DNA of 64,000 nt, taken from the NCBI GenBank assembly GCA_022385805.1, contig MU277714.1, positions 27,869 to 91,868 on the forward strand, in the 5' to 3' direction. The DNA comes from Pilatotrama ljubarskyi. Taxonomy: Eukaryota > Basidiomycota > Agaricomycetes > Polyporales > Polyporaceae. Made by a program: the position numbers and the translations under genes. Every line of letters begins with the position of its first letter. Position 1 is the stretch's first letter. The notes below the pieces were generated by a model. It did no database searches. It was not told where the DNA came from and worked only from the letters and a program-made list of their open reading frames with translations. Shown one piece after another: positions 49,154 through 62,400 of this stretch.

Positions 49154-52100
49154 ATGGCCGACCGCAAGAAACGAAGACTCTCGCCGGATCCTCGCGCAGC
49201 ATATACCGACATCCAATGTCCGTATACCCCTTCTAACGCACTCTTCCCTCTTCCCTGACGCTCTCTTGCCATCTATCCAGCTGTTTTAGCCAGAATCAAA
49301 CCGAAATTGAATGGCCAGCACCCAGACTCGCAATCTCTCCGCCCGGACCTTCTCCGTCTTGCCACCCTTGCCGAGACTCTGGCCAAACACCGCCCGCGTA
49401 TCAAGAAGGACGACCCCTGGATCCAGCGCGCGGACGACTTGGACCACCAAGGTTAGCTCTAGCCACCCTTACCCTCGTCCCGTTCCACATCTATATCGTG
49501 CTTTTTGCAGGCGTCACTCTATGGAACGCGTCTGTCGCTCAGCAAAATGTCCCGGACGAGTCTTACCGCTCAGCATGCGCAGCCAGTACGTCCCCTTCCT
49601 GCTTCTCTTCTCCCACCCCTCCATATCGGGTCGCGCGCGTCAGTGAGGCTCGCCGCGTTCCGTCTCATTGAGGCCGGAATGGAACACAAACCGGGTACAC
49701 AGAGTAAGCCTCCTTCCCGGTGCTCCCAGCCACCGTCCCACAGCGCTCACGTCCACTCGTTCTCATCAGCCCTCATCCACGTTCTCCAGCTCGCTAGCAA
49801 AGCCGGTGCCAGCTTGGCAGGTCGGGCCCCCAATTTCACTCCGCTGATCGACTGATGCTGAACCTTTGTCGTCCCATGTGCCCGTTCCTCTTCACATTCA
49901 CGTACGTAGACGTCGGAGACGCCGCCCTTGCCGCAGGTGTACTCGGTTCGGCAGCAAAGGTACTTGTCGACCTTGAGCCTCTTTGCGTGGCGTCCGAGCG
50001 TCCTGAGCTGACAAATACCCGACTTAGTACGCCGACCTGCTCAAAGCCGCCGAAGACCCGCAAGATGAACACGGTCAGGCCCGTGCCCGTGCCATTCTAC
50101 TCTATTACAGTAGTCGAATGGAAGCCGTACGTGATTCCCGCGCCTGGACTCACTGCAGCTCCCACAACTCCTGTCTACAGGCCTTCCGAGAGGGCAATGA
50201 CGGAGTGGCTGACTTCATGCTGGAGAAGATCTCAGGTGCGTGCTCGGCCGTCAGTATCAAGCCGGCGCGCTCGACTCCATGTGCCACCGTAGAGAGTGAT
50301 CAGTACCTGTCGCTTCTGACCCCTTCCGATGTGAGAGCAGCAGTCCGTCCGCATAGAATGTGTGAATCACTAATACATACACGCAAGCGGAGAACACTAG
50401 CCGGAAAATTGCTTGGGATAGGCAAGACCATATTGAAATCAAGCACATCCGGCGACCCCGTCGGAAATGGTGCAGCGGATTCCGTCAAATGGATCCAGCG
50501 CGCGTTCACGATCATCGAGCCACTCGAGGACGCGGCAGACACCGCTGATGGTCAATTGAGGGTAACGCCAATAGCAAACTCTCACCGGTCACGCGTACTG
50601 AGATGCAGTAGCGATCTATTCTCAGAACTCTCGGTAAGTGAGCGTATTTTTGCGTTAGCGATACAATTGTGAACAGGGCCTGCACGTGTGCGCAGCCCGA
50701 GCGTACTTCATGTCATCTGGCCAAGATCTAGAGAACCTCGCCAGAGCAGAAGCATCCCTGCAGGAGCTCATAGACTCCGTTGACTGCTCCATGGATCGCG
50801 TAAGTCCGCGTAAGGGCGATACCGCTATCTCGCCCTTACAACTGCTCCAGACGTCTCCCGAGTACCAACAGCTTCGATGGATGAGGGTCGCCATTCTCAA
50901 GCGGCGCAAAGCGCCCCATACTGCCCTTCTGGAGGGTAAGCTTCACTGCGACGAGATAGACTCCGGAGACAGTCATTCACCACAACTATCGTAGCGTTCC
51001 GTTCCATCATTGATCACATGCAGTTCTCGGAGAATACCATCACCGAGTACGTATTCCTGATAACTCTCAAACCGGATATACTGACATGCGCCGAAATTCG
51101 AAGCATTCTTCAGGGGCTCAGAAGTCTCGGACATGACCAGTTACGTTTGAGCGTTCAACAGCCTCGCAATCCCCGTATCTGCCCTAACGCGTGCTAACCG
51201 GTTTCTTGATCCCAGCGGTCTAGCCACTGCTATTCATCTGCATTGCCTGCAACAGGCATTCGAAGCCCAATATAGCGCAGGCCTGGTCTATTTGGACCGT
51301 CTGCTGTTGTCGCTGATTTACCACTGTTCGAAAGATGACGACCATGCACAGGCGATGCAAAGCCTTACCGCTGCTTTCGAACGTAGGTGTATCGTCGTGT
51401 CGACATTTGTACGTGGACATGACTTAGTAAGCGTGTCCCGCAGTCCTCGACACCAAGGAGTACGAACTGCCAAAGATCCCAACAACGGCTTGTCTGACAG
51501 TAAGGACCGCGCCCGCCACTGTTACGTTACGGACTCCCTGATCATCCCGCAGCTACTCTGGCAATTCGGCGATCGGCACTATCACGCTAAACGCTGGTCA
51601 GAGGCCGCTGACTGGTTTCTGCTCGGAACCCATCGCGTCTTTGCTTCCATGTCGCACATATCAAACGCGAAATGCCACCGCAAAGCGGCGTTATGCTACG
51701 TCCAATGCGGAGAACACGCTCAGGCTTCTGCCATCATCCGCCGCTGCCCTCACACGGATGCGGCCACCCACTACGTCGCGCTGCTGATTGCGGCCCATCA
51801 GGGTAAGATGGCCCTGGCGGTATCGCATCCAGGAACTGACCATGCCGAGTCAACAGGCCTCGAGGACGAAGGTACTTACGTCGGTTCGCTCTGAGATGAC
51901 CCGCTCTCACCGATCATCCTTCGCACAGCCGTCGCAGCGGTACAGGAGATGGTAGGCGCCTCAAACTTCAACAAGAAGATGCTGCTGCTTGCTACTCGGC
52001 TGGCCAATGAATCCGGCATGAAAAACCTGCTCCTCTCGGTGCTAGAAGCGCTGCTAGATGCGTCGATACGTGGTGGCGTGGAGGCCGAGGCGGAAGCAAT

Positions 52101-53962
52101 CACGTTGGTTCGTTGCATTATCAGGCTGGTTCTCAGGATGATGTCAGAACCCGGGGCGGATTTGTAAGTGATTTCACGACGGTACTTACCGGCGCCCCTT
52201 ATCTGCTTGGCCCGGAACTCCGCTTTTCCCAGAGCAGTACTCATTCCCGTGCTTCTACGGCATTTCTCCACGGGTACGTTATCTGCCTTACAATGTGTGG
52301 TCCTAGATCTCGTGGCTGAGCCCTGTTGCCTCATTGAAGCGGTGTCACTCGTCACGGCACTGGAATCCAAGCAAGGCATAGCCGTCGGCACGAAGGACGT
52401 CTCATGGTTATGGCGGACCGCCTACAACGCCGCCGTGCAAGGATGCTCTGAATGGGAGAACCAAGAGGACAGCATCTCGGGCCTGTTCGACATTGCCACG
52501 CAGGTGCGACGCTGGGCCCTTCTCCGCACAATGCCACCCTCCGTGGAACTCACCTCACTCTCGTATATGGGTAACGTACCAGCTCCTACAAATATCCCTG
52601 AGAGGTGCCCCGGTGGATACCGAGGCCGAGCTGCAGATGTTCCTGATTACCGCCTCCTTTGCGGCCACCGCTGGAAGAGGTAAGATGTTCTCTTCGATTC
52701 CAAATAGCAACCTGTCACAGGTTATCTGTTACCAGTGTTCGCATCGCGTCGCCGGGAATCGAACCACGCCGCTGAGGCCGAGGTGGTACGTGGGTTAGGC
52801 GAACAGCATCTGATACGAGGCTAGAAAAAGATACACAACAGGCGGGCCGCTGGAGATTGGTCGCGCAGGAAATCTCCTCATGCAAGGAGAGGATGAACAA
52901 GATCATCTCGGGACCAAGCACCCTCGACGGAGAAGATACCCAGCGCGCCCAGTCATTCCTCAACGTCCTATGTGTATTTGGAGTGGAAGCTGCCTGCCAA
53001 CTCAAGACTTGGAATATTGCCCTAAATACCATAGAGGTGACGTTGCAGCTAACTGAAGCTGCTAGAACACGCCTAACTGAAGAAACTCCGACAGGACGCG
53101 ACTCGCATGCGGAAAGTCGATCTAGGGACATTTGAAGCGATAACAGACATCTTGGTGAGTTCTCCCGCTACATGCTGCACGTCAGATGACTTATAACGCA
53201 CCGCTCGCCGCTATCAGTGGGTCGAGAAGAGTTGTCCTATAGACGGTACGGTAATTTTCCCCTTCGCTTCCGGCGCACCCTAATTCAGACCCATCGCCCG
53301 CCGAACCTTCACCCACCGCCGCAGTGTTATTCGCTGCTCTAGAGGTACGTTTCGCACCGCTGCGACCGCGCCCATCTCCGGCAATGTGACCTAGCCGGGC
53401 CTTTGTTAGGCCATCTTACACGCCAGTCTCGACCACGCCGCCCTGTCAGTCGAGAAGTTCTCAAGATGGCTGAGGGCCATATGCACCATCTTGCTGTCTC
53501 GCAGCTCTCCCGCCGATCGGACCAAGGCGATCGGTTACGTCGAGCAGGCTGTCGGAGTACTCCAGGACCATTCCACTGGGAGCGACCCTCAGGTGCGGCG
53601 GCTCCAGCCGTGTACCCTTGCTGCGGCTCATTTACCCTGACTGGGCAGAGTTACCCCATGGACGAGCGGCAGTGGCTCTTGGCGACTGCGTACAATACCG
53701 GGATAGAATGCTTGCAGTGCGTCGGTCGCTTTGTGCATGGGGAATCTGTCAGTTACTGAGCGCATCCGAACTCTTTAGTGCCTCGCTCCTGGACGAGGCC
53801 AAGCGGTGGTTCGAGGCTGCGACCACCATCTGCCGTTTCGTGCCGGACGGCGACGCGCGTTCGGATAAGGTTCGTCGCTGCCCTGTTGTCGGTCTTGCAC
53901 TCATCGCCGGGCCCCAGATTTCGAAGACATACACTCAGTTGCTGGAACGGTATTCCAGCTGA
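49154..53962 (+). CDS. Meiotic SPO22/ZIP4/TEX11-like protein
   Basis: Many short exons, about 20 in all. The first ones I could join in frame are 49154-49217, 49281-49451, 49511-49585, 49644-49703, 49770-49820, 49910-49959 and 50028-50126. The translation is helical and TPR-like: LLRLATLAETLAKHRPRI, then LIHVLQLASKAGASLA, AREA-type LLYYSSRMEA, AFREGNDGVADFMLEKIS, KLLGIGKTILK, and later LLWQFGDRHYHAKRWSEAA, WFLLGTHRVF, NAKCHRKAALCYVQ and DEAKRWFEAATTICRFVPDG. These landmarks follow the SPO22/ZIP4 order. ZIP4 acts with the synapsis-initiation proteins to link crossover factors to chromosome axes in meiosis. Later splice sites were not all worked out, so the full protein is not given. The stop is at 53960-53962. 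Confidence 0.8.
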
Positions 53963-54678
53963 ATATCGAGCTCGTATACGTGACGGTCATGCTCGCCGTG
54001 GACGCTCTGCTCTCCCCCGCTCTGACCAAATATCTCTGACACCATCGTCGCTGCTCTCCTCGTTGTCTGTGTCGACCTCGCTGTGATTCTTGGCTCGTCT
54101 CTCGCTATCTGGAATGTCTGCCACCTGCTATCCGTCATGCTGTTCCTTGACCTCCCACCATGCTACCGTTCGGACACTATCCGCTCTGCTTGTCTGGTTC
54201 GTCGTGCCGACATGGGCCATCTTGGCCCTGGCTCCCTGGCTCGCCTTTATGATGGGCTTACCGCGACATGGCGGGACCCCGTGCGTAGGAAATGTAGCTA
54301 ATGGATGTGATTGTAGTATATGTGTAGTAAGGATGAAGTGAGGTTGTTCGATCGAGACAGCGGCCGCCACGCCGACTTTTCCTGAGCCAGTACGGGCAAG
54401 CCCGCTACCAATGGGTCGCTTGTACACGAACACACAGTGTTCTGACACTGCACTGTTTGTGATGCCTGAAATGCAGCCCGAGCAAGCCAGCGATGTGCGG
54501 CTGAAGCGAAGCGGGCTGCTCGGCGAACGACGACAGTTACCAAAACCGGATGCGCACGATCGCACAGCGTGCGGCCGAGGCGGGAGTGATATCACCCGTT
54601 CCCCTGCTCTCTCGCTATCGGCGGTCGTGTACAGCAACGCCCTGCAGCCTGCGCGATCCCGAACCTAGTGCTTCCAGC
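53963..54678. other. Intergenic between SPO22-like and cullin genes
   Basis: Overlapping open frames (54083-54341, plus) encode a hydrophobic stretch (LSALLVWFVVPTWAILALAP). A small membrane protein is possible, but no splice structure or family supports it. Otherwise it holds the cullin promoter. Confidence 0.35.
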
Positions 54679-57600
54679 ATGACCGACGTGTTCACGCTGC
54701 TGACGCTGCCCCAGACGTCCAAGGCGTTCAGCGCCCTCCCCGCGCAGCCGCAAGCGGCGGGGACGGCGTCGAGCACCAGAGGTTCATCCCGGTCCGCGTC
54801 TCCCCCACGCAAGATTGCCCGTCTGGATCCCGCGTCTGACGCCGCTCTTGCATCCAGTTCGCGTGTCGCGGGCGCCGTCGAGTCCGCTGCGGACAAGCGG
54901 GGTCCTATCGTCCTCCGCGTTGTCGGGCATCCCAGTGAGTATCGTGTGCTCTCTCGGTGCTCTACCCGTCTCCGAGCTCGCGGGTATGCTGACATGGGCT
55001 TGTAGTCAAGCCTGCGGCAGACTCGGTGAACGAAGCAGACTACACCCTCGTGCGCCGGACGATCCGTATGCTGCTCACGCCCGGAGAGAATGGCGCTCTC
55101 CCTGCGACGTACGATCGCATCTCGCGCGCATGCCGCGCAGCGGTGAGCGAGGCTGGAAGAGGCGAAGGACTCTACGATGCGGTGAAGATGGAGCTGGAGC
55201 GGTGCGTGGGGACTATCGAGCGAGAACTGCTCAACGAGGCGCGGAAGAGCGTGGAGTGGCTCGTCCCGTTCACTGAGGCTTGCGCCTGGTTCGAGAGACA
55301 AGTGGTAAGTGTCCGTGTCGTGATCAAGCACCCGGTAGCCTGACATATTCTGTGGCGATAGGGGCTGCTACAATCGCTGCTCGCATACCTCGACACCCTC
55401 TACGTAGCCGAGCAGACGCAGCTGCCTGGTACCAAGTACGCCACTCTATCCGCTACGTTTCTCTCCGAGATGGGCTCACCTCTTGCAGACGGCTGGCGTA
55501 CACCATGTTCTCCGACGCCGTCATCAAGAGCGCGCGTATCACGCAAGCCATCACGGACGGCATCGCAGACTGGCTCGAGTGGGAGCGCACGAACCGGTCA
55601 GTCCTTCCCTCTCGGCGCAATCCGTGCCAACCTCACTTTCACCCGTAGCTCTCCCCATGCGCTCCGGTCCTGCCTCCCGAAGCTCGTGCACCACATGCGC
55701 GCGCACGGGCTCTACGCCGACGTCGTCGAGTCGACGTACCTCACGCTGACGCACGCCTTCTACACGAAGGAGTCTGATGCGCAGGCCTCGGCTGGTACGC
55801 TGAGCGCAAAGGACTTCCTCGCGCACGCACAAACGCGCAGCAAAGAGGAGCTCGAGCGTGCACAGGAGGTGCTGTTGCCGGAGAGCGTCGCCGCCGTGCA
55901 AGATACAGCGGACAGCGCGTTGCTGGCGGGAAGGCTGCAGTGGCTTGCCAAGGATGGTGAGTGTTGAGCGAAGATCTTATTGCATACCAGGGCTCATCAT
56001 GTACAGCGCTGGAGTCGCTCATGGCGGCGCGCAACGACGGGCAGTTGAAGAAAATGTACAAGCTGTTCGCAAAGGTGGGTGGACTGAAGGTGCTCAGCGC
56101 CGCATTCAAGCTCTACGTCCAGGTAAGTCCAAAGCGCACGGTTCTCGCCCGACGTACTGAACTGCCGCGCAGAAAACGGTGAAAGGCATCGTGACCGACC
56201 AAGAGCACGACGACGAGATGGTCCCGCGCCTGCTCGAGTTCAAGTCGTTCTGCGACAAGCTCGTCGCGCACGCCTTTGTCGACGAGCTGCCGCCTCCCCC
56301 AGCCCCCTCGCAACCGCACGCCTCCTCCTCTCGCACACCTCTGCCCGCCGCGCCGGCGGCGCGCGCACAGCCGAGCCGGGAGTTCCAGTACGGGCTGACG
56401 GACGCCTTCGCGGCCGGGTTCAAGGCGCGGCGGCACAAGCCGGCGGAGATGATCGCGAAGCACATGGACAAGGCGATGCGGCGGGGGCAGAAGGGGAAGC
56501 GGGACGAGGACTACGCGGCGGAGCTGGACGAGGTGCTGGGGCTGTACCGGTACACGGACGACAAGGACGTGTTCCGGGCGTTCTACACGCGCGCGCTCGC
56601 GAAGCGGCTGCTGCTCGGGCGCAGCGCGAGCGACGACTTTGAGCGCGCGGTGCTGAAGAAGCTCAAAGAGCGTGCGTGCTTTCGTCTCTCCGTCTCGTAG
56701 CTGCAGATGTTGACACTGCGATGCAGAGTATGACCCGGAGTTCGGGACGAGCGATAACATGTTCACGGACCTGGCGCTGTCGCGGGACCTGATGCAAGAC
56801 TTCTTGGAGTACCGACGGAAGAAGGGATCGGTGGGGTCGGCGCAGAAGCTGAACGTGATGGTGCTGCAGCGGAGCAACTGGCCGTTCACGGCGCGGAAGC
56901 AGGACATCGACCTGCCGGTCTGGGTGAGCGTCGTGTACTGGTCTGACGGGGGGCGCGTCCGCTGACTGTATGCGCAGATGCAAGACGACCTGGTGGACTA
57001 CGCCGAGTTTTACAAGAAGAAGCACCAGGGGCGGAAGCTGGACTGGGACCACGCGCTGGGGACGGCGACGCTGAAGGCGCGGTTCAAGGCGGGAGAGAAG
57101 GAGCTGTCCGTGAGCCTGTACCAGGCGGCGATCCTGCTGCTGTTCAACGAGGAGACGACGATCTCGTACGGGGACATCAAGGCGCAGACAGGACTGGGTG
57201 AGTGGGAAGCAATTTGACTGTACGCGCGGTCTGCTGAGGGCTCGGTGTACTGCAGAGGACGCGGAGTTGCAGCGGACGCTGCAGAGCCTTGCGTGCGGGA
57301 AGAAGCGGGTGCTACGCAAGCATCCTCTTGGGAAAGACGTGAACGCGACGGACGTGTTCCACTTCAACGGGGAGTTTACGGACGCGCGGTACCAGGTGCA
57401 CATCAACTCGATACAAGCGAAAGAGACGGTATGTGGACGCTGTTCTGATGAGCATATACGAGGGCTGATGGGTTGGTGCAGCCGGAGGAGACGAAGCGGA
57501 CGCAAAGCTCGATCGAGGCGGACCGGAAGCACGCGCTGGACGCTGCGATTGTGCGTGTGATGAAGGGGAAGAAGGAGCTGAGCTACGAGCAGCTGAAGAC

Positions 57601-57736
57601 GGCGACGATTGAGGCGGTGAAGAAGCACTTTGTGCCGGAGGTGGGGATGATCAAGCAGCGGATCCAGGGTCTGGTGGAGCAGGAGTATCTGCGGCGGGAC
57701 GAGGAGGACATGAACAAGTACATCTACGTCGCCTAG
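54679..57736 (+). CDS. CUL4: Cullin, CUL4-like scaffold of RING ubiquitin ligases
   Basis: Predicted 834 aa from eleven exons: 54679-54934, 55006-55304, 55362-55435, 55489-55596, 55649-55956, 56007-56122, 56173-56671, 56727-56923, 56978-57197, 57256-57428 and 57482-57736. The N-terminus has PPRKIARLD and PIVLRVVGHPIKP. Cullin repeats follow (GLLQSLLAYLDTLYV). The cullin homology region has DVFRAFYTRALAKRLLLGRS, DNMFTDLALSRDLMQDF, NVMVLQRSNWPF and YQAAILLLFNEE. The C-terminal winged helix has AAIVRVMKGKKELSYEQL, with neddylation Lys about 778, and ends NKYIYVA, as in CUL4. The core segment DAELQRTLQSLACGKKRVL is conserved. It would bind a DDB1-type adaptor and RBX1. CUL4 is preferred over CUL3 from the N-terminus and tail, but a tree is needed. 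Confidence 0.88.
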
Positions 57737-58045
57737 TGTCGTGCTGTATGTTCATGTCGTGTTGCGGCTGTGTTCGTGGTGGCCCGATGGAAGTGACGGA
57801 AGTGAGAGGTCTGGGAAGAGCGCGGTCTGGGGGAAGGCGATCTGGATCAGGTCGCCAGACACGCCCACAGCGTCGGCCACGCCAGCCGAGCCCCGAGCGA
57901 GGGCCGAGTGTTTGCAGACGTCGCTGCTGCGTGAGCTGAGCGAAGGAGTGGCGGCGGTACGCGGTCACGTGCAGTGGAAGCAGGTGCTAGCAGCAGCAGG
58001 CCGTGTGACTGCAAGAGTGGTCCGTGCTTGCTCTCGACCACCACC

Positions 58046-59480
58046 ATGTCTGACCCTCTCCCCCTCTCCCCCTCCTTCGAGTCCATCGCAACCGCACCCC
58101 ACTCCTCCCTCGACCCTCCCCCCACTCCCAAGGTCCGCTTCGACCAGGACTGCATCCTCATCCCCGACCCCCTTCCCACCCCCCGCCTCCCCCGTCTCGT
58201 CACAAAGTCATACTCTCTCCCCCTCTGGAAGCGCAAGCAGCGCGAGCAGTCAGTCCTCTCAGACTCGGACGACGACCCCTCCCCAGACGACCACGTCGTC
58301 TTCAAGCTCTCCGTCCCAAGGTCCGTTTCCTCACTGCCAGTCCTATACAGCTACCGACCCCGCTTCTCCATCTCCATCATCATCATCATACAGCCTCACC
58401 ACAAGGCTCCGCTCGCCCTCTCGCGCAGATTCCGCCGCCCCCAGACCCCTCGTCCCCTGCATCGTGCACCCCGCTCATCCTCCCCCCGCTACCGCCTCCT
58501 CATCCTCCCTCTCCTCCTCGCCCCGTCCAACCCGTCCCAGAGGCGCTTCCCTCCCCCAACCGCTCCAGTCCGATGCTGTCACCGTCCCCCTCCGTGCGTG
58601 CTGCACACAGTGCTACCCCTCCATCGACCAGTGCATGAAGGAGGGTGACCACTGGAAGGTCCGCTTCTCCAAAGGTGCCGCACGACGCCGCAAGTCCGTC
58701 TCAGACGCACGCGCCCCCGCGCCCTCTCCCAGCGCCCGCCACTGCGTCAAGGATGCCATGCCAGGCTTCGACGCCGTCATCGCCGTAGACGAGGTCGACC
58801 GCCGCCGCCGCCGCTCCACAGACTTCGACCCCCTCACCGCCTTCACCCTCGAGATGCCCTCCTCGCGAACCACCGAATCCGACGACATCCCTCTCCGCCG
58901 TGCGCTATCTCTCCCCGGGGAGACGCACCCCATGCGCGCGCCTGCCGTCTCCAGCATCTTCCCCGCGCCCCGCACCGCTGCCCCGTCCATCCCAGAGGAG
59001 GACGAGCACCGCCCGTCCCCGCGCCGCACGCCGATACCCAGTCCATTCGGCTCGTCCACCAATATCCCTGCCACCTGCATCGTTCACGCCGCCGTGCACA
59101 CCACGCTCGTCCACCGGCTCGCCTCCCCATCACCGTCACACTCCCCTCCCATTGCCGCACCCGTCCCAAACACCGTCCCAGAAAAGGCCGCTCTCGAGAC
59201 GCCCCTCCCCGCCTCGCCCCCGCCGCTCGAGAAGGAGGTCTCGAACTACTTCTCCGTCCCCTACGAGCCTTCTCCCTCGATGCACGACCGCTACCTATCG
59301 GACTCTCCCGTCTCGTCTCCGAGCTCGTCCCCGCGCATCGAACATACGACCCCACCCGCGCTCGGCGGGCAGCGCAAGCGGTCGCTCAGGCATATCCCGG
59401 GCCCAGGCAGCCTTATCCGCGAGGCAACGCAGATGCTCAAGGGCATGAGCGGCCTCGGCGGCATGGCCATGACCGTCTAG
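58046..59480 (+). CDS. Pro/Ser-rich protein of unknown function
   Basis: Predicted 453 aa from two exons, 58046-58320 and 58394-59480, with a 73-bp intron ending CATCATCATACAG. The start ATG has the context CCACCACCATGTC. The N-terminus reads MSDPLPLSPSFES, then PPTPKVRFDQDCILIP and VTKSYSLPLWKRKQREQSV. The second exon has LVPCIVHPAHPP, a short Cys-containing patch (RACCTQCYPSIDQCMKEGD) and WKVRFSKGAARRRKS. A long Pro/Ser-rich region follows, then a conserved-looking end (GSLIREATQMLKGMSGLGGM). I recognise no domain; it looks like a disordered regulatory protein. An open frame runs upstream of the ATG, but it covers the interval just after the cullin stop and has no other support. Confidence 0.6.
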
Positions 59481-62400
59481 CGCGGCGGGTCCTTCTCTGG
59501 CGCATTCCTCTCTCGATCTGTTATCTGCTTCCGCTCTATTTGTCCGTCTTGACTCGAGTTCCGTCCTCCATCTGCCGTTCCCCTCGCAATGTACATTATC
59601 CCATACATGTCTCCGCGTTCCGATTCCCTGTCTATCTGGTCTTTCCTACTCCTTCGTTCGTCTATATCCTCGGCTCGGTTTCGTTGCTCGTCCTCATTTT
59701 TCTCTCTCTGGCAAATGGGTTGATTCGCTGGACTCTCGCGCCAACTGTACTCTATTCGCCCCTCATGTACTCTACACCCTTCCGCAGTTGATGAATAATC
59801 GGTGCGTCCCACCACCACAGCCACCGAACCCGTCTCTGCTCGTTCAACGCATCCGACGTCGTGCACTGCATCCATGTAACTTGAGCATGATTTCCTTGGT
59901 TTCTCTATGGAAGAGTGCTGGTCGCGCTCCCCGACGTCCCACTGTCCAATCAGCGTGGACGGTTTGGGTGGAGCGGATTAGACTTTGTGGCGATCGTCGG
60001 ACGAGGGCTTGGCGCGTCTCCCCTCGAGCTATGCACGAACGCTCCTAGGTCATATATTACCCGGGCGGTACGATGCTGACCAGGCGCATACCGTATCCGC
60101 CGAGACGACTTCGTCTTGACGTCGTCCGTGAAGGGCGTTCCTGCGCCGACCTCATGCGTCGTGGAGCGCGTCATTCATGATATCGCACTGTCGCCCTCCT
60201 ATAAAGGCCCTACGCTCTCGTACGCTCCGGACGCTTCAAACGCTTGACGTCCGACGCATTCATCGGGCGGATCAGATCACAGATGGCTACATAGTGCGCA
60301 AGAGCGGACCCGCGCGCGCTCAGCTGACAATTAGGGGCCGAGCCGCCGAGGTATGTACTGCATTGTCCGCCTGTATGCCGCCATGGAGCGAGCGGAAGAA
60401 CCGCCCGCGCGCGTGTCCTCTGCGTAGCGTAACTCCAAGGACCCGCAGGCCGGGTAAGTACTCGGAGTCGTAGTGTATCATATTGTAGCCGGATGATGGA
60501 GGAAAGGGATCCACTTACCGGCGGAAAGGCCGAATGTGACCCGTACGCGGTACCCTACACGCGTCAGAACCCTTCGCGAAGGGCGGCTGCACAGCGCGAT
60601 CCGGACCAGGTGCAGACCTCTCCGAGGGCCTGTGTGCGGCGCGGACGTACAAGAGCGTTAACGTTCACTCTCAGGCTCCAAACGTCGGGGGACGCATAGG
60701 AGCAAGTCCACGGCCACCGTGCACAACCCTAGGCCTGGGCATTCGACGTACGAAGCCGCTGTCCAACAATCGATTCACCGTATCGCATGGCATGATACGC
60801 CGTGACACGGTTGCGCTTCCCCTGCAGCGTCGGTCCGGATGGCGAGAACTCGAATCTGAGCGGAGAAGGTCGCGACGTTGCACGTACGACCAGTTATCGC
60901 GCGCGCACGATAGGCCGTGGCCCACCCTACCCCGATGCCGTCTCCGTGGTTCGCGGGTAGGAATCGACAGCGAGTGTACACCAGCGGATGGGCAACCGCC
61001 CCATGCGGCCTGAGGGAGCCGCTCACGAGCTAGGTACTGGAGAAGCCGTGTCAGCATACGGGCGACCCGCCTTTCACACAGACAGTCATTCGCCGCACCT
61101 CCCGGTATCGCGCATGCTACTGTTCCTCTGCGAGCACAACTGTGATCCCCATTGAGGCGAACGTGCTCGGCATCGTGTCGTGCTATCGGGGGGCTCTGTG
61201 ATGAGCGCAATCATGCCAGTTCATGCTGAAGTGCGAAGTCGCTAGTGAAGGCTTCCCTGACATGGAAGCAACGAGCAGCAGGGCGTCGAAGAGCGCGAAG
61301 GCAGGGAATGCAGACAGTTAGGCACACGCACATCCGCTGCAGATGTATACCTTTGGCAAGGTAGCTCCACTCTTACCCTGCCAGGCACGCGACGAGTCAA
61401 ACCATGCCGAACCATCTCCGTGGAGCGCGGACGGAGACGGGTACACACCAGGATCTGATGTAGCAGTTCCGTCGTACGTGACACACGCAGGGGGACGAAA
61501 AAGAGCAGTTATAGAGCGTCCGAGAGACGATCTGGTAGGTGGTACATATCCGTTCAGTAGTATAGCATACAGGGTATGAACGTAAAGCTTACGGTCGCGC
61601 CGAGTCACCTATGGACGCGCTGCCATCCAGGCAATATCTTGCCGGTCTAGAAATCAGTAGCCAATCCGTGTCGAACGAGGCGGGGCCAGGTGCTCTCACC
61701 TAGCCTGAAGAGCCAGCGTTCCATCTCTAGCGTCGTGAAAGGGCAGATCAGCTTGACGTGTAGCTGCACCGCCCGTAGAAGAATGTACCACCACAGGACC
61801 TGTAACAGGGTGAACATCTGATCCACTCATCGTGGCAGCAGTACGTACCAGCGATCGTGTTGCCCCCCGATGGATGGCAGCAAACCCGACGAGATCGACG
61901 TAACTCTCCGAACTGTGCATTGATAATCTGTATAGATGAATCAACGACGGAATCAGAACACTGTCGTGGCAGCGGCAGTACCGACACGTTTATGCAGCTT
62001 TACATCGGTCACCCGCTTTAGAGGTGAAACTCGACAAGAAATTCATTCGCTTTGCACGCCTTGTACAGCGAAGCCGCCAAGCCAACGCGGCACAAGCTCC
62101 CGACCTCAGCCTAATCGTGCAGACGCGTCGACTTGGTGCTGACCATGAGTTACGGCCTGAGTAATACACACCTCGGTAGTACGACCTCAGCATCAGCGCC
62201 AGCATCTTACGCCGAGCCCTGGCAGCAGGCCGCAGAGCGCGAACGCGCAGGAGCAGTGACGCCGCCTACCAATAGGCACCTGAAAAGCCCTGAGGCTTGA
62301 GCGATCGCCCCCCTTCTCCGCTCGCGTTCCACATAGCGAGCTTCCTGATCGTTCGGGCGAATAAGCCGGTGCCTTCGGGACCGTTTCAGCACAACGTGCG

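Noticed and set aside
52745..52815. tRNA-like GGTTCGATTCC on the minus strand
   Set aside because: The flanking bases do not form a T stem, no acceptor or anticodon stem fits, and it lies inside the SPO22-like gene.
56113..57628. Long antisense ORFs opposite the cullin
   Set aside because: They are shadows of codon bias in GC-rich exons, Arg/Leu/His-rich and without motifs.
57741..58045. Upstream start of the Pro/Ser-rich ORF right after the cullin stop
   Set aside because: The ATG at 58046 in another frame joins cleanly through a GT-AG intron, has better context and leaves room for a promoter.
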